DNA from: Rhodoblastus sp963710275
Lineage (GTDB): Bacteria; Pseudomonadota; Alphaproteobacteria; Rhizobiales; Beijerinckiaceae
NCBI GenBank assembly: GCA_963710275.1
Contig: CAVPZS010000002.1
Coordinates: forward strand, 620,001-684,000
Length of the DNA: 64,000 nt
Reading direction: 5' to 3'
How positions within the stretch are numbered: position 1 is the stretch's first letter; each line of letters opens with the position of its first letter. The notes beneath the pieces were generated by a model. It had not been told where the DNA came from and searched no databases. It was given only the letters and a program-made list of their open reading frames with translations. Below, one piece after another: positions 52,565 through 63,000 of the stretch. Made by a program: the position numbers and the translations under genes.

Positions 52565-52810
52565 TCATTTCAGCAGCGGATTGGCGAAGAGCAGCAGCAG
52601 GGCGATCACCAGGCAATAGATCGCCATGGTCTCAATCATCGCCAGGCCGACAAACAGGGTGCGGGAAATGACATTGGCCGATTCCGGCTGGCGGGCGATG
52701 GCGTCCATGGCGGCGGCCACGGCGCGGCCTTCCGCCAGCGCCGGCCCGATGGCGCCGAAGGAGACCGCGACGGCGGCGGAAACGATGCTTGCGAAGGCGA
52801 GCCAGTTCAT
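52565..52810 (-). CDS. atpE: N-ATPase subunit c (ion-binding ring)
   Basis: 81 residues from ATG 52810. Two helices are joined by the polar loop 'AIARQPES'. Helix 1 has 'AIGPALAEGRAVAAAM' with E27 where Na+-type c rings have Gln or Glu. Helix 2 has 'FVGLAMIETMAIYCLVIALL' with the ion carboxylate E60, T61 and Y65. This ET...Y arrangement and the extra Glu in helix 1 are the signature of Na+-binding N-type rings, in contrast to H+ rings. It starts 3 bases before the atpB end, in tight coupling. Confidence 0.93.
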   Translation of the reverse strand: MNWLAFASIVSAAVAVSFGAIGPALAEGRAVAAAMDAIARQPESANVISRTLFVGLAMIETMAIYCLVIALLLLFANPLLK

Positions 52811-53496
52811 GGAGAGGTCCTCTGGTCGGTTTTGGCTGGCGGCGCCTCGATGGCGTCGGCGATGAACACCATGGCCAGCACGGCGAAGATATAGGCCTGC
52901 ACAGCGCCGGTCAGCAAATCGAGAGCCATCAGCGGGATCGGCACGAGCAGCCCCGCCAGCGACAGCACGATGCCGATCACGAAGACGCCGCTCATGACAT
53001 TGCCGAACAGGCGCACCAGCAGGGAAAAGGTGCGGGTGAGGCTCTCGACGAAATTGAGCGGGATCATCAGCGGGCTCGGCGAGGCAAAGGTCTTCAGGTA
53101 GCCGCGCATGCCGCCTGAGCGCACGCCGAACCAGATCACAGCGAGGAAAACCAGCAGCGCCAAGGCCGCGTCGGTTTCGAGATGCGCGGTCGGCGGCTCG
53201 ACGCCGGGAATGAGCGTCGACCAGTTGGCGACGAAGATGAAGACGAACAGCGTCCCGATGAAGGCGCGATAGGGCGTGGGTTCGGTCCGCATGGTCTCGC
53301 GGATCTGGCTGTCGACGCTTTCGACCACAAGTTCGAAAAAGGCCTGGACGCCGCCTGGAATCAGGCACAGCCGCCGTGACAGCGTGAAGGCGCCGAGGCC
53401 CAGCGCCGCCACGATCGCCCAGGTCGTCACGACAGCGGCGCTGACGGCGACCGGGCCCAGATCGAAAAGCGGCGTGGAGACGAGCGGCGAATTCAT
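52807..53496 (-). CDS. atpB: N-ATPase subunit a
   Basis: 229 residues with five or six membrane helices. The essential stator arginine lies in 'SLTRTFSLLVRLFGNVMSGV'. Other features are 'LIPGVEPPTAHLETDAALAL', 'SPLMIPLNFVESLTR' and the last helix 'GAVQAYIFAVLAMVFIADAI'. It forms the ion half-channels against the c ring. It overlaps atpR upstream and atpE downstream by four bases each. Confidence 0.94.
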   Translation of the reverse strand: MNSPLVSTPLFDLGPVAVSAAVVTTWAIVAALGLGAFTLSRRLCLIPGGVQAFFELVVESVDSQIRETMRTEPTPYRAFIGTLFVFIFVANWSTLIPGVEPPTAHLETDAALALLVFLAVIWFGVRSGGMRGYLKTFASPSPLMIPLNFVESLTRTFSLLVRLFGNVMSGVFVIGIVLSLAGLLVPIPLMALDLLTGAVQAYIFAVLAMVFIADAIEAPPAKTDQRTSP

Positions 53497-53804
53497 GACG
53501 CGGCGTCCCGCAATCTGCGCATGACCACGGCGCGGGCGAAAAACACCCCCAGCGCCGTCGCCAGCAAGGGCCCGGCGCCCTGCCAGGCGGCGAGCGTCAG
53601 CAGCGCAGCCAGCAACGAAAACCGCAGCAGCAGCAGCGCCAGCAGCACCGGCAGCCGGCCTCCGCGCCCGAGAGAGCGGGCATTGCGCCAGACCATGGTG
53701 AAATACAGCGCCCCGCCCGCGCCGCCCGCCGCCAGGAAAGCCAGCAGGACAGCCATGAGGCGCAGCAGGGAAAGCGCATCCGGCGCGGCGGGGAGAAGGG
53801 TCAT
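53493..53804 (-). CDS. atpR: N-ATPase accessory protein AtpR
   Basis: 103 residues from ATG 53804, with three hydrophobic helices ('LMAVLLAFLAAGGAGGALYF', 'LPVLLALLLLRFSLLAALLT', 'LLATALGVFFARAVV'). AtpR is found only in N-type operons, where it is thought to assist c-ring ion loading or assembly. The arginine within the second helix is typical. The start overlaps the atpQ stop (ATGA). Confidence 0.88.
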   Translation of the reverse strand: MTLLPAAPDALSLLRLMAVLLAFLAAGGAGGALYFTMVWRNARSLGRGGRLPVLLALLLLRFSLLAALLTLAAWQGAGPLLATALGVFFARAVVMRRLRDAAS

Positions 53805-54091
53805 GCGCTTTTCATCCACTTCCACGCCGACCAGCAGCCGAGCCCGAGGCCGAGCATCATCAAAGGCGCGGTCCAGAATATGCCTGTATCAAAACTCCGG
53901 TCGAGCCAGCGGCCGAAAAAAATTCCAATCAGCATGGGCGTGACGATCATCCAGCCGAGCACGCCGATCTGCGCGAGGCGGCGCGCGACGGAAGGTTCGC
54001 CTTCGCGCCGGCCGCGCGCCTCGCGCTCGCCGCGAAGGCGGGTCTCGAGAACCAGCGGGTCCTTTTCGGGCGCGTCGGGTTGCGGGCTCAT
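53801..54091 (-). CDS. atpQ: N-ATPase accessory protein AtpQ (AtpI/AtpZ-like)
   Basis: 96 residues from ATG 54091. A charged N-terminus ('LVLETRLRGEREARGRREGE') is followed by two helices ('GVLGWMIVTPMLIGIFFGRW', 'FWTAPLMMLGLGLGCWSAWK'), the AtpI/AtpZ hairpin. In N-type operons it lies between atpC and atpR, as here. It probably helps assemble the ring or handles cation supply. Both ends overlap neighbours by four bases. Confidence 0.88.
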   Translation of the reverse strand: MSPQPDAPEKDPLVLETRLRGEREARGRREGEPSVARRLAQIGVLGWMIVTPMLIGIFFGRWLDRSFDTGIFWTAPLMMLGLGLGCWSAWKWMKSA

Positions 54092-54501
54092 GCAAAACCT
54101 CCGCGCCGGTCGGGCCGCAGATGGCGCATGATCTGGCGAATGGCCGATAGCTGCAGCCGCGCGCCCCCGACGCGCTCCGACCGCTCGGCTTCGACCTCCT
54201 CGCGAAACCGCGCGAGCACGGTCTGGTCGAGAAGAGAGAGATCCTCGCCGGCCACGGCCTCGCGCGTGGCGATGGCGACCTCGCGTCCGCCGGTCACCGA
54301 AAACACGCCGCGCCGCACGGCGCAATATCGCCTTCGCCCGTCGGCGCTTTTCCAGCCCACCACGGAAATCGAGAGGCTGGTCAGGAAATCGGCGTGACCC
54401 GGCAGGACCCCGAAACCGCCGGACGAATCCTCGGCGCGGATGGCCAGGACGCCCTCCTCCTCCACCACCACCGACAAAGGCGTGACGATGCGCAGCCTCA
54501 T
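54088..54501 (-). CDS. atpC: N-ATPase subunit epsilon
   Basis: 137 residues. Beta-sandwich start 'LRIVTPLSVVVEEEGVLAIR' and 'GGFGVLPGHADFLTSLSIS', then 'YCAVRRGVFSVTGGREVAIA' and a helical end. It links rotor and ring and may inhibit ATP hydrolysis. It overlaps atpD and atpQ by four bases. Confidence 0.92.
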   Translation of the reverse strand: MRLRIVTPLSVVVEEEGVLAIRAEDSSGGFGVLPGHADFLTSLSISVVGWKSADGRRRYCAVRRGVFSVTGGREVAIATREAVAGEDLSLLDQTVLARFREEVEAERSERVGGARLQLSAIRQIMRHLRPDRRGGFA

Positions 54502-55904
54502 GCCTGCGCTCCCTCTTTGCGGCGCGCCTCAACGATCGTTCCGACCATATAGAGCGAGCTCTCGGCCCAGTCGTCGGTCTCGCCGTCGAGAATGGCGCGG
54601 CAGCCCTCCAGCGTGTCGGCGAGCGCGACGCTGCAGCCGGGCGTGCCGGTAAAAGCCTCGGTGACGGCGAAGGGTTGGCTCAGGAACCTTTGCAGCCGTC
54701 GCGCCCGCCGCACCACCAGCCGGTCCGCAGCGCCCAACTCCTCGACGCCGAGCAGGGCGATGACGTCCTGAAGATCCTTGAACCGGGCAAGCGTTTCGCG
54801 CGCCCGCTCTGCGATGCGATAATGATCCTCGCCCACCACGAGCGGGTCGAGCAGCGCCGAGGACGAGCCCAGCGGATCGACCGCCGGATAAAAACCTTCG
54901 GCGGCCAATTGCCGCGACAGCATGATGATGCTGTCCATATGGCTGGAAATGGCGGTCACGGCCGGATCGGTGAAATCGTCCGCCGGCACGTAGACCGCCT
55001 GGATGGCGGTGACCGCGGCGCCCGCCGCCGAGGCGATGCGCTCCTGCAAGGCGGCGACCTCGCTCGCCAGCGTCGGCTGATAGCCGACGCGGGACGGCAG
55101 GCGCCCGAGCAGGCTGGACACTTCCGCCCCGGCCTGGACGAAGCGAAACACATTGTCCATCAGCAGCAAAACATTCTGATGCTTGCGGTCGCGAAAATAT
55201 TCGGCGATGGTCAGCGCCGTCAGCGGCGCCCGCCAGCGTGCGCCCGGCGGCTCGTTCATCTGGCCATAGACCAGCACCGCCCCCGGAAGCACGCCGGATT
55301 CCCGCATCTCCATCAGGAGTTCATGGCCTTCGCGCGACCGCTCGCCTACACCCGCAAAAACTGAAATGCCCTGGTATTTTTCGACCATGGCGTGGATCAA
55401 CTCCATCACCAGCACGGTCTTGCCGACGCCGGCTCCGCCGAACATCGCCGCCTTTCCGCCCCTGGCCAGCGGCGCCAGCAGGTCGACCACCTTGATGCCC
55501 GTCTCGAACATGGTGGTCGCCGAACTCTCGTCCTCGAGCTTGGGCGGCGGATTGTGGATCGGCCTTCGCGGCGTGTCGGGAGGCAGGGCCGGACCATTGT
55601 CTCGGACCTCGCCCAGCACGTCGAGCAGGCGGCCCAGCACGGCTTCGCCGACGGGAACCGAAACCGGCGCGCCGCTGGCGACGACGGCGACGCCCCGAGC
55701 CAGCCCGGACGTCGCCTGCAGCGCAATGGCCCGCACCGTCGAGGCGTCGAGATGGCTGTGGACTTCGAGGATCAGCGGCGCCCCGCGGTCCCACAGCGCA
55801 GCCAGGGCGCTGTTGACCGGCGGCAGGATCTGCGCGTCGAAACGCACGTCGACGACGGCGCCGCGAACCGACGCGACCTCACCTTTCGATGTCACAAGCT
55901 TCAT
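54498..55904 (-). CDS. atpD: N-ATPase subunit beta (catalytic)
   Basis: 468 residues from ATG 55904; the frame is open to 55991 but homologues begin near 'KLVTSKGEVASVRGAVVDV'. Walker A is 'AMFGGAGVGKTVLVMELIHA', with catalytic glutamate 'VFAGVGERSREGHELLMEM', 'VYGQMNEPPGARWRAPLTAL', 'VLLLMDNVFRFVQAGAEVSS', and 'YVPADDFTDPAV'. Walker B carries D-N instead of the usual D-D-I, as in several alternative ATPases. First gene of the operon; the promoter should lie in 55905-56051, where I could not pick a clear motif. Confidence 0.95.
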   Translation of the reverse strand: MKLVTSKGEVASVRGAVVDVRFDAQILPPVNSALAALWDRGAPLILEVHSHLDASTVRAIALQATSGLARGVAVVASGAPVSVPVGEAVLGRLLDVLGEVRDNGPALPPDTPRRPIHNPPPKLEDESSATTMFETGIKVVDLLAPLARGGKAAMFGGAGVGKTVLVMELIHAMVEKYQGISVFAGVGERSREGHELLMEMRESGVLPGAVLVYGQMNEPPGARWRAPLTALTIAEYFRDRKHQNVLLLMDNVFRFVQAGAEVSSLLGRLPSRVGYQPTLASEVAALQERIASAAGAAVTAIQAVYVPADDFTDPAVTAISSHMDSIIMLSRQLAAEGFYPAVDPLGSSSALLDPLVVGEDHYRIAERARETLARFKDLQDVIALLGVEELGAADRLVVRRARRLQRFLSQPFAVTEAFTGTPGCSVALADTLEGCRAILDGETDDWAESSLYMVGTIVEARRKEGAQA

Positions 55905-56051
55905 CGCGCTTTCCGCCGGGGTCCGCAACCAGATGCGAGCGGTAGGTCGCTTGCGTCCAAGGCGCTTGTTTTTGGCGCCGAACGACGCCATCGGTCAACC
56001 CTCGCGAAACCGCTGGCCGGCAAATCGCCAGCGCGGCCCGCGATGAAAGGC

Positions 56052-59000
56052 TCACCTGGTTTTGCGCAGGATATTCGCCAGGCAGGAAGCGAATTGCTCG
56101 GGAAGAAAAGGCTTTCGCAGCAGAACGACATTCTGGAACGCTTCCGGCGTGTCCGCATAACCGGTGATCACCATCGCCGGGATGCCCGGCGCGAACCGCC
56201 GGGCTTCGCGAACCAGATCGGCCCCGTTCATCCCGGGCATGGCGAAGTCGGTCACCACGGCGTCCACGTGGTCCCCTTGCCGCAAGGCGTCGGTCGCGGC
56301 CTGGCCGCTGTGCGCCTCAATCACCCGATATCCGAGGTCCTCGGCGAAAATGCGCAGCCCCGCTCGCACCATCGCGTCATCATCGACCAGAAGGATGACC
56401 TCCCCGTCGCCACGGGGCGCAACTTCGGCCTCGGACGCCGCTTGCGCGATTGCCGCGCTGGCGCGCGGCAAATACAGGGTCACCTTGCTGCCGCCGCCCA
56501 CGATGCTGGAAATGCGGACGCCGCCGCCCGACTGCGCCGCCATGCCATGAACCATGGAAAGTCCGAGACCCGAGCCCTTGCCGAATTCCTTGGTGGTGAA
56601 AAATGGCTCGAAGACGCGCGCGAGCGTCGTCTCGTCCATGCCGACGCCGGTGTCCTCGACGGTCACCGTCACATAATCGCCGGGCGCCAGGTCCGCAGGA
56701 CGATCCGGACCGCCGGGACGTTCGACCGTCGCGGTGGCGACGCGCAGCGTCAGCCGGCCGCCCGAGGGCATGGCGTCTCGAGCGTTGACCGCCAGGTTGA
56801 GGATCGCGGATTCGAGCTGGGAGCCGTCGACAAGCGCCGGCGGCGTCGAAGGCGAAGCATGGATCTCCACCGCCACCAGGCCGCCCAATGTACGCTCCAG
56901 AAGCGGACGCATGCTGTCGAGCAGGCTTCGCAGGTCGGTCGCCTGGGGCGCCAGGGTCTGCCTGCGGGCGAAGGCCAGCAGGGACTGCGTCAATCGGGCG
57001 CCGCGCTCGATCGACTGCTGCGCCGCCTCGAACAGGTTGCGCGGCTGTCCCGGGGGCACATGACGCCCCAACACGAAAAGGCAACCGGCGATCGCCTGGA
57101 GCAGATTGTTGAAATCATGGGCCACGCCTCCGGTCAACTGGCCGATGACTTCCATCTTCTGGGCCTGCACGAGCTGGGAGGTGCGCTCCTGGACCTGCCG
57201 CTCGAGGTCTGCCCTGATGGCCGCGAGGCCCTCCGTCGCGGCCCGGTGCGCGGTAATGTCCTGAATGGCGCCGACGATCCGGTTCGCGCCGCGCTCTGGA
57301 CCCTCGTCGAAAAAGGCTCGCCATCTCGCCTGGAACCAGCGGAGCGCGCCATCCGGCCGCGTGACGCGAAACTCGTCGATGGAGGCGCCCGAGCCAGGTC
57401 CCTGCAAAAGTGACCCGACCGTGTCCTTTACGCGATCGCGGTCGTCGGGATGGCACAGCTCGAGAAATTTCCGGAACGACGACTCCTCGGACGCAACGCC
57501 AAGGAGGACGCAAAGCTCGCGTGACCAGGTTGACCGGTCCTCAGCGGCCATCCATTCCAGTATCCCGAAACCCGCCACCTGCATTCCCAGCCGCAGGCGC
57601 TCCTCGCTTTGCCGCAACGCTTGCGTGGCGCCGCGCCTGAGGCGGGCGAGTGCCAGATTGGAATCGACCCGGGCGACCAGTTCCCGCGACGCGAAGGGCT
57701 TGGTCAGGTAGTCGTCGGCGCCGGCGTCCAGGCCCTCGATCCGCGCCTCATCCCCCGCGCGGGCCGACAACAGGATCACCGGCAGATCACGCAGATCGGG
57801 ATCGGAGCGGATTTCCCGCAGCAGCCCGAAACCGTCGAGCCGCGGCATCATCACGTCCGACAGGACGAGGTCGGGACGGCGCCGCCGGATCGCTTCCATC
57901 GCCGTCACGCCGTCGCCGACGAGCTCGACTTCGCAAGCCTCGCCCAGCAGCCGCCCCACATAATCGCGCATGTCGGCATTGTCGTCGGCGAGCAGAATGC
58001 GGGGCCGCCCTCCCGCGCTGGCGTGGGGAGCCGCGCCCTGGTCCACGCCGAAGCGCGCCGTCTCCGAGACCGCCGGCAGCCAGCGCAGCGCCTGCTCGAC
58101 GAAGGCCTGCGCTCGCGTCGCGCCCGTTTCGCGCTGGACTTCTGACATCGCGATCTGCCGGGACGGCAAATGTGATGCGCCCAGCGGGATCCGGACGGTA
58201 AAGGTCGCTCCCTGGCCGAGCGCGCTGGAGGCTTCGACTTCGCCGCCGTGGAGCTTGACCAGCTCCTGGACAAGGGCAAGGCCGATGCCCGTGCCCTCGT
58301 GAGATCGGCCACGGACGTTTTCGATGCGGTGGAAACGCTCGAAGATGCGCGGCAATTCGTTCGCCGCGATGCCGGCGCCGGTGTCGCGCACAGAGAGTTC
58401 GGCCAGGCCATCTATCCGGCGCAGGGCGACGGAAATCGCGCCCTTGAAAGTGAACTTGAAGGCGTTCGACAGCAGGTTGAGGACAATTTTTTCCCACATT
58501 TCCCGATCGACGAAGACCGGCTCCGGCAGTTCGGGGCAATCAATCGACAGGCGCAGGCCGGCGCGTTCGCACGCCGCGCGGAAATTGCTCGCGAGGTCGG
58601 CCGTCAGCGCCGCGAGGTCGGTCGCCTGGAAAGACGCCTGGACCCGGCCCGCCTCGACACGGGAAAATTCCAGCATGGTGTTGACCAGCTTGAGCAACCT
58701 GAGCGCATTCCGGCGCACCAGCGTCAGCTCTTCGCGGTCCCGATCGGCAAGGGAGGACCGGCTCAGCAATTCCTCGAGCGGCCCGAGCAACAGCGTCAGC
58801 GGCGTGCGAAATTCGTGAGAGACATTGGAAAAAAACTGCGTCTTGGTCTTGTCGAGTTCAGCCAGCGCCTCCGCTCGGCTGCGTTCGGCGGCATAGGCGT
58901 TGGCGTTGGCCATGGCGCCCGCGATCTGTCCCGCGACCAGCGCAAGGAAGCGCCGGTAGCTCTGGTCGAAAAGACGGAAGGGATTGAGCCCGACGACCAG

Positions 59001-59948
59001 CGCCCCCTCCTGCCGGTGGTCGCCGACGCTCGCCAGCGACAGTACGGCCGCCTGTTTCGGCGGCGCCTGCCAGGAGCCGGAGGGCAGGCGCGCGCCAAAT
59101 CTTGCTTCGAGATCGGAAACCAGGCGGCAGTCGCCCGGCGCGCCATCAAAGACCCAGACCGGCCGGTCCGAGGTCAGAACTTCGGGCGCCGCCGGATGGC
59201 CGGGCTCGATGCCGCACGCGGCCGCAAGCTCCGCCCGATCTTCTTCGGGCGCCGAAAGGTAGATCATGGCGAAGGGCAAATCGCGAGGGTCGGCGCCCAG
59301 CGCGCGGGCCGCTCGTTCGCAGACTTCCGCGCCCGTGCGCGCGTCGGCCGTGCTGGCGGCGAGGTCGCGAAGCAGTGAAAGCTGGCGCTCTCCGATGACG
59401 CGCTGCGTATCGTCGGTATTGGCGCAGATGATGCCCCCGCTGGCGCCGTCGTCGTCGGGGATCGGGCTATAGGAAAAGGTGTAGTAAGTTTCTTCGGGGT
59501 AGCCGTAGCGCTCCATGATCAGGAGCTGCCCTTCGACATAGGTGCCTTCCTCGCCGGTCATCGCCTGCGACAGCATCGGTTCGATGTCGTCCCAGATCTC
59601 GCGCCAGACGACTGAAGCGGGGAGGCCCAGCGCCCACGGGTGCTTGCCGCCGATGATCGACTGATAAGCGTCATTGTAGAAATAGACGAGATCGCGCCCC
59701 CAGCCGATCCAGATCGGCTGGCGCGATGTCAGCATGATCCGAATGGCGGTCTTCAGGCTTTGCGGCCAGGCTTCCGGCGGGCCCAGAGAGCCGCCCGCCC
59801 AGTCGAAGGCGCGCATGCGCGAGCCCATTTCGCCGCCGCCGGCAAGAAAACTCAGCGACCGGCGCTTCGAAGCCTGCGGCGCGGGATGGAGGTTTGCGCC
59901 GATTGGCGGATCATGGGCGACGCTTTCGCCTTGCTGGTCATGCGTCAT
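56052..59948 (-). CDS. Large hybrid histidine kinase (PAS-GAF-HK-REC-PAS-HK-REC)
   Basis: 1298 residues. PAS-like start: 'LSFLAGGGEMGSRMRAFDWA', 'LVYFYNDAYQSIIGGKHPWA'. A GAF-like segment follows to about residue 360. First kinase: H box 'FFSNVSHEFRTPLTLLLGPL', N box 'IVLNLLSNAFKFTF', G box 'GTGIGLALVQELVKLHGGEV'. First receiver: 'DLVLSDVMMPRLDGFGLL', 'DDYLTKPFASRELVA'. Second PAS: 'FGILEWMAAEDRSTW', 'FRVTRPDGALRWFQARWRAF'. Second kinase: 'GQLTGGVAHDFNNLLQAIAG', 'VFEPFFTTKEFGKGSGLGLS'. Final receiver: 'ILLVDDDAMVRAGLRIF', 'DAVVTDFAMPGMNG'. Two kinases and two receivers suggest an internal phosphorelay. It lies just upstream of the ATPase operon on the same strand. Confidence 0.93.
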   Translation of the reverse strand: MTHDQQGESVAHDPPIGANLHPAPQASKRRSLSFLAGGGEMGSRMRAFDWAGGSLGPPEAWPQSLKTAIRIMLTSRQPIWIGWGRDLVYFYNDAYQSIIGGKHPWALGLPASVVWREIWDDIEPMLSQAMTGEEGTYVEGQLLIMERYGYPEETYYTFSYSPIPDDDGASGGIICANTDDTQRVIGERQLSLLRDLAASTADARTGAEVCERAARALGADPRDLPFAMIYLSAPEEDRAELAAACGIEPGHPAAPEVLTSDRPVWVFDGAPGDCRLVSDLEARFGARLPSGSWQAPPKQAAVLSLASVGDHRQEGALVVGLNPFRLFDQSYRRFLALVAGQIAGAMANANAYAAERSRAEALAELDKTKTQFFSNVSHEFRTPLTLLLGPLEELLSRSSLADRDREELTLVRRNALRLLKLVNTMLEFSRVEAGRVQASFQATDLAALTADLASNFRAACERAGLRLSIDCPELPEPVFVDREMWEKIVLNLLSNAFKFTFKGAISVALRRIDGLAELSVRDTGAGIAANELPRIFERFHRIENVRGRSHEGTGIGLALVQELVKLHGGEVEASSALGQGATFTVRIPLGASHLPSRQIAMSEVQRETGATRAQAFVEQALRWLPAVSETARFGVDQGAAPHASAGGRPRILLADDNADMRDYVGRLLGEACEVELVGDGVTAMEAIRRRRPDLVLSDVMMPRLDGFGLLREIRSDPDLRDLPVILLSARAGDEARIEGLDAGADDYLTKPFASRELVARVDSNLALARLRRGATQALRQSEERLRLGMQVAGFGILEWMAAEDRSTWSRELCVLLGVASEESSFRKFLELCHPDDRDRVKDTVGSLLQGPGSGASIDEFRVTRPDGALRWFQARWRAFFDEGPERGANRIVGAIQDITAHRAATEGLAAIRADLERQVQERTSQLVQAQKMEVIGQLTGGVAHDFNNLLQAIAGCLFVLGRHVPPGQPRNLFEAAQQSIERGARLTQSLLAFARRQTLAPQATDLRSLLDSMRPLLERTLGGLVAVEIHASPSTPPALVDGSQLESAILNLAVNARDAMPSGGRLTLRVATATVERPGGPDRPADLAPGDYVTVTVEDTGVGMDETTLARVFEPFFTTKEFGKGSGLGLSMVHGMAAQSGGGVRISSIVGGGSKVTLYLPRASAAIAQAASEAEVAPRGDGEVILLVDDDAMVRAGLRIFAEDLGYRVIEAHSGQAATDALRQGDHVDAVVTDFAMPGMNGADLVREARRFAPGIPAMVITGYADTPEAFQNVVLLRKPFLPEQFASCLANILRKTR

Positions 59949-60090
59949 CGCGACCTCGGGCTTTCAAAGCCGGTTCCCTGCCACGCATGAGCGGTAAGCG
60001 CTTCCTGCGATTGTCTTCCATGGGGCTCCAGCCAGGCCTTGGTCACGACACGTTCTAGACAACACGGCAGCGGGGCGGAAAGTTTCGCTC

Positions 60091-63000
60091 TCAATGGCGC
60101 TGCTCATGTGTCACTTCGTTCAGCCAGGCGAACAGACGCTCCGGATTGAGCGGCTTGGTCATATGCTCTTCGAAGCCAGCGTCCCGGGCGTCCTGGCGAT
60201 CCTTTTCGCTGCCATAGCCGGTAACCGCAACGAGATGGACGCCCGCAGTCTCCTCATCCGAGCGCAAGGCGCGGGCGACATCGTAGCCGCTCATGCGCGG
60301 CAGCCCGATATCGCAGACCACTGCCTGCGGATGGAAACTGTGCGCGACTTCGAGCCCATTCTCGCCAGTATGAGCGACTTCGACCAGATGTCCCTCCATT
60401 TCGAGCATCATGCTCAAGCTCAGCGCGGCCATGACATTGTCCTCGATGACCAGGACCCGCGTCCTGCCGTCGAGCGCCACGGGGTGAACGCCATCCGTTT
60501 CGCCGGGCGTCGCCTCCGCCGGGGGCTCGACGGGTCCGGCGACGGGTTCCGCTAACAGCAGGCGGACGCGAAACTCCGCCCCGCAGCCGAGGCCGGCGCT
60601 TTCGGCTTCAACCGCCCCGCCCTGCTGCTCCGCCAGCCCCTTGACCACCGCCAGCCCCAGGCCAAGACCGCCCTCGTTGCGGCTCAGGCTGGTGTCGGCC
60701 TGGGAAAACACATCGAACACATGCGGCAGCACGTCTTCGGCGATGCCGATGCCGGTGTCGCGCAATGCCATCACCGCCTGCGCCGCGCCGCCGGTCTCCT
60801 GCTCCGTGGTCAGTTTTAGCGCGACAATGCCACCCGGGCGGGTGAATTTCTGGGCGTTGTCGAGCAGGTTGCCGAGCATTTGCGCCAGCCGGACCGGGTC
60901 GCCGTTCACCCAGACGGGGCCGGAGGGGACGTCGATGAAAAGCGAGAGACCGCGCGCTTCGATTGAGCTTCGGCGATCCTCGGCCGTGGAGCGCGCGATG
61001 CGCGCGAGATCCGTGCGTTCGATCTGCAATTGGATCTTCCCCTGTGCGATGCGCGTCGTGTCGAGCAGGTCGTCGACCAGATGGGCCAGGTGCCGCACCT
61101 GCCGTTCGATCATTTCCCGAGCGGTCTGGAAGCTGGGCTCGGGCCGCTGCAGCCGTCCCAGGATATGGACGGCGTTGCTGATCGGGCCCAAGGGATTGCG
61201 AAGTTCGTGCGCGAGCATCGACAGAAAATCGTCCTTGCGCCGGTCGGCCTCTCGAAGGGCGGCGGCGCGGCCGCGCTCGACCGCGATTTCCGCCTGGAGG
61301 TCGCTCTCGCGCTCGGAGGCCTCGCGACGCGCCCGCGACAGGGCGATGGCGCCATCGATGCGGGCGCGCAGCTCGCGCGCGCTGAAGGGCTTGACCAGGT
61401 AGTCGTCGGCGCCGGCCTCCAGCCCCTCGACCCGCGCTTCCTCTCCCGCCCGCGCCGAAAGCAGGACGACGAGGACGCCGCTCAGCGCCGGGTCGGCGCG
61501 CAGCGCCCGGAGCAGGCCGAAACCGTCGAGGCCCGGCATCATGACGTCGGTCAGAACGAGGTCGGGCGGCGGACCCCGCCGGATCGCCGCCAGCGCGGCG
61601 GCGCCGTCGGATGCAACCTCGAGGTCATAGCCGCCCTGCTGCAGGATATTCGCGACATAGCCTCGCATGTCGGCGTTGTCGTCGGCGAGCAGGACCCGCG
61701 GTGCGCCGGCGATCCTCCCGACATCGGTGGTCTCGGCGCCTCTGCCTGTCGCCGCGCCGGGCTCCGGCAACCAGCGCAAAGCCTCCTCGACGTAAGCGTC
61801 GGCGCCGATCGAGGTCGCGGCGAGCGCGCGCTCGGCCTGGATGCGATCCTGCGGCAAATGCGTCGCGCCCAGCGGGAGCACAACACGGAATTCGCTCCCC
61901 TGGCCCTCAGCGCTCGAGGCCGTGATTTGCCCATGATGGAGTTGCACCAGTTCGTCGACAAGGGCGAGGCCGATGCCCGATCCTTCGTGCGTTCGCCCCT
62001 GCTGGTTCTCGATGCGATGGAAGCGTTCGAAAATGCGCGCCAGATCGGAAGCGGGAACGCCGACGCCAGTGTCGCGCACAGTCAGTTCGACCGTGTCGCC
62101 GACCCGGCGCAGCGCGACGGTGACGCCGCCTTTCAGCGTAAATTTGAAAGCGTTGGACACGAGGTTGAGGACGATTTTTTCCCACATGTCGCGATCGACG
62201 AGGACCGGCTCGTCCAGCGGCGGGCAATCGACGACAAGGCTCAAACCCGCCCGTTCGCAGGCCGAACCGAAATTGCTGGCGAGTTCGGCGGTGAAGCGCG
62301 CGAGATCCGTCGGCTCGAAGCTGATATTGGCGCGACCCGCCTCGATGCGGGCGAAATCGAGCAAGGAATTGACGAGCTTGAGCAGGCGCAACGCGTTGCG
62401 GCGCGCGACCTCGAGGCGGCGCCGCAAGCGTTCCGGCAGGTCCGGCTCGGCGAGGGCGTCCTCGACCGGCCCCAGCATCAGCGTCAGAGGCGTGCGGAAC
62501 TCGTGGCTGACATTGGAAAAAAACGCCGTCTTGGCGCGGTCGATGGCGGTCAGCGCCTCGACGCGCCGCCGCTCGGCCTCATAGGCTTGCGCATTGGCTA
62601 GTCCCGCGCCGATCGCCGCCGCAAGCAGATCGTAAAATCCCTTGTAGGCCTCGTCAAACGGCAGCCGCGAGCTCACGCCGGCGATGAGGATGGCCGCGGG
62701 GAATTCCAACGCAGGGGCGCCGATCGGCATGACGAGCGCGCAGTTGGGCGGCTCTTCGTAAGGTCCGCAGGCGATCCCGTCGAAGAGGCCAGCCACGTTC
62801 TCGACGGTCGTCGTGGCGCGCGCGGCGATGGCCGCCGCCAACGGCCAGGGCGCAGCGGCGTCAAGGGCAAGCTCCCGCGGGCTCGCCGTCGCGCCCGCTG
62901 CAATGCCCGTCCGCGCCGCCAGTCGATACTGCGCCGGCTCCCCCGCGCGTTGCTCAAGCTGGTAGAACAGCACAAAAGGCAGGTCGAAGGCGAAGGCCTG

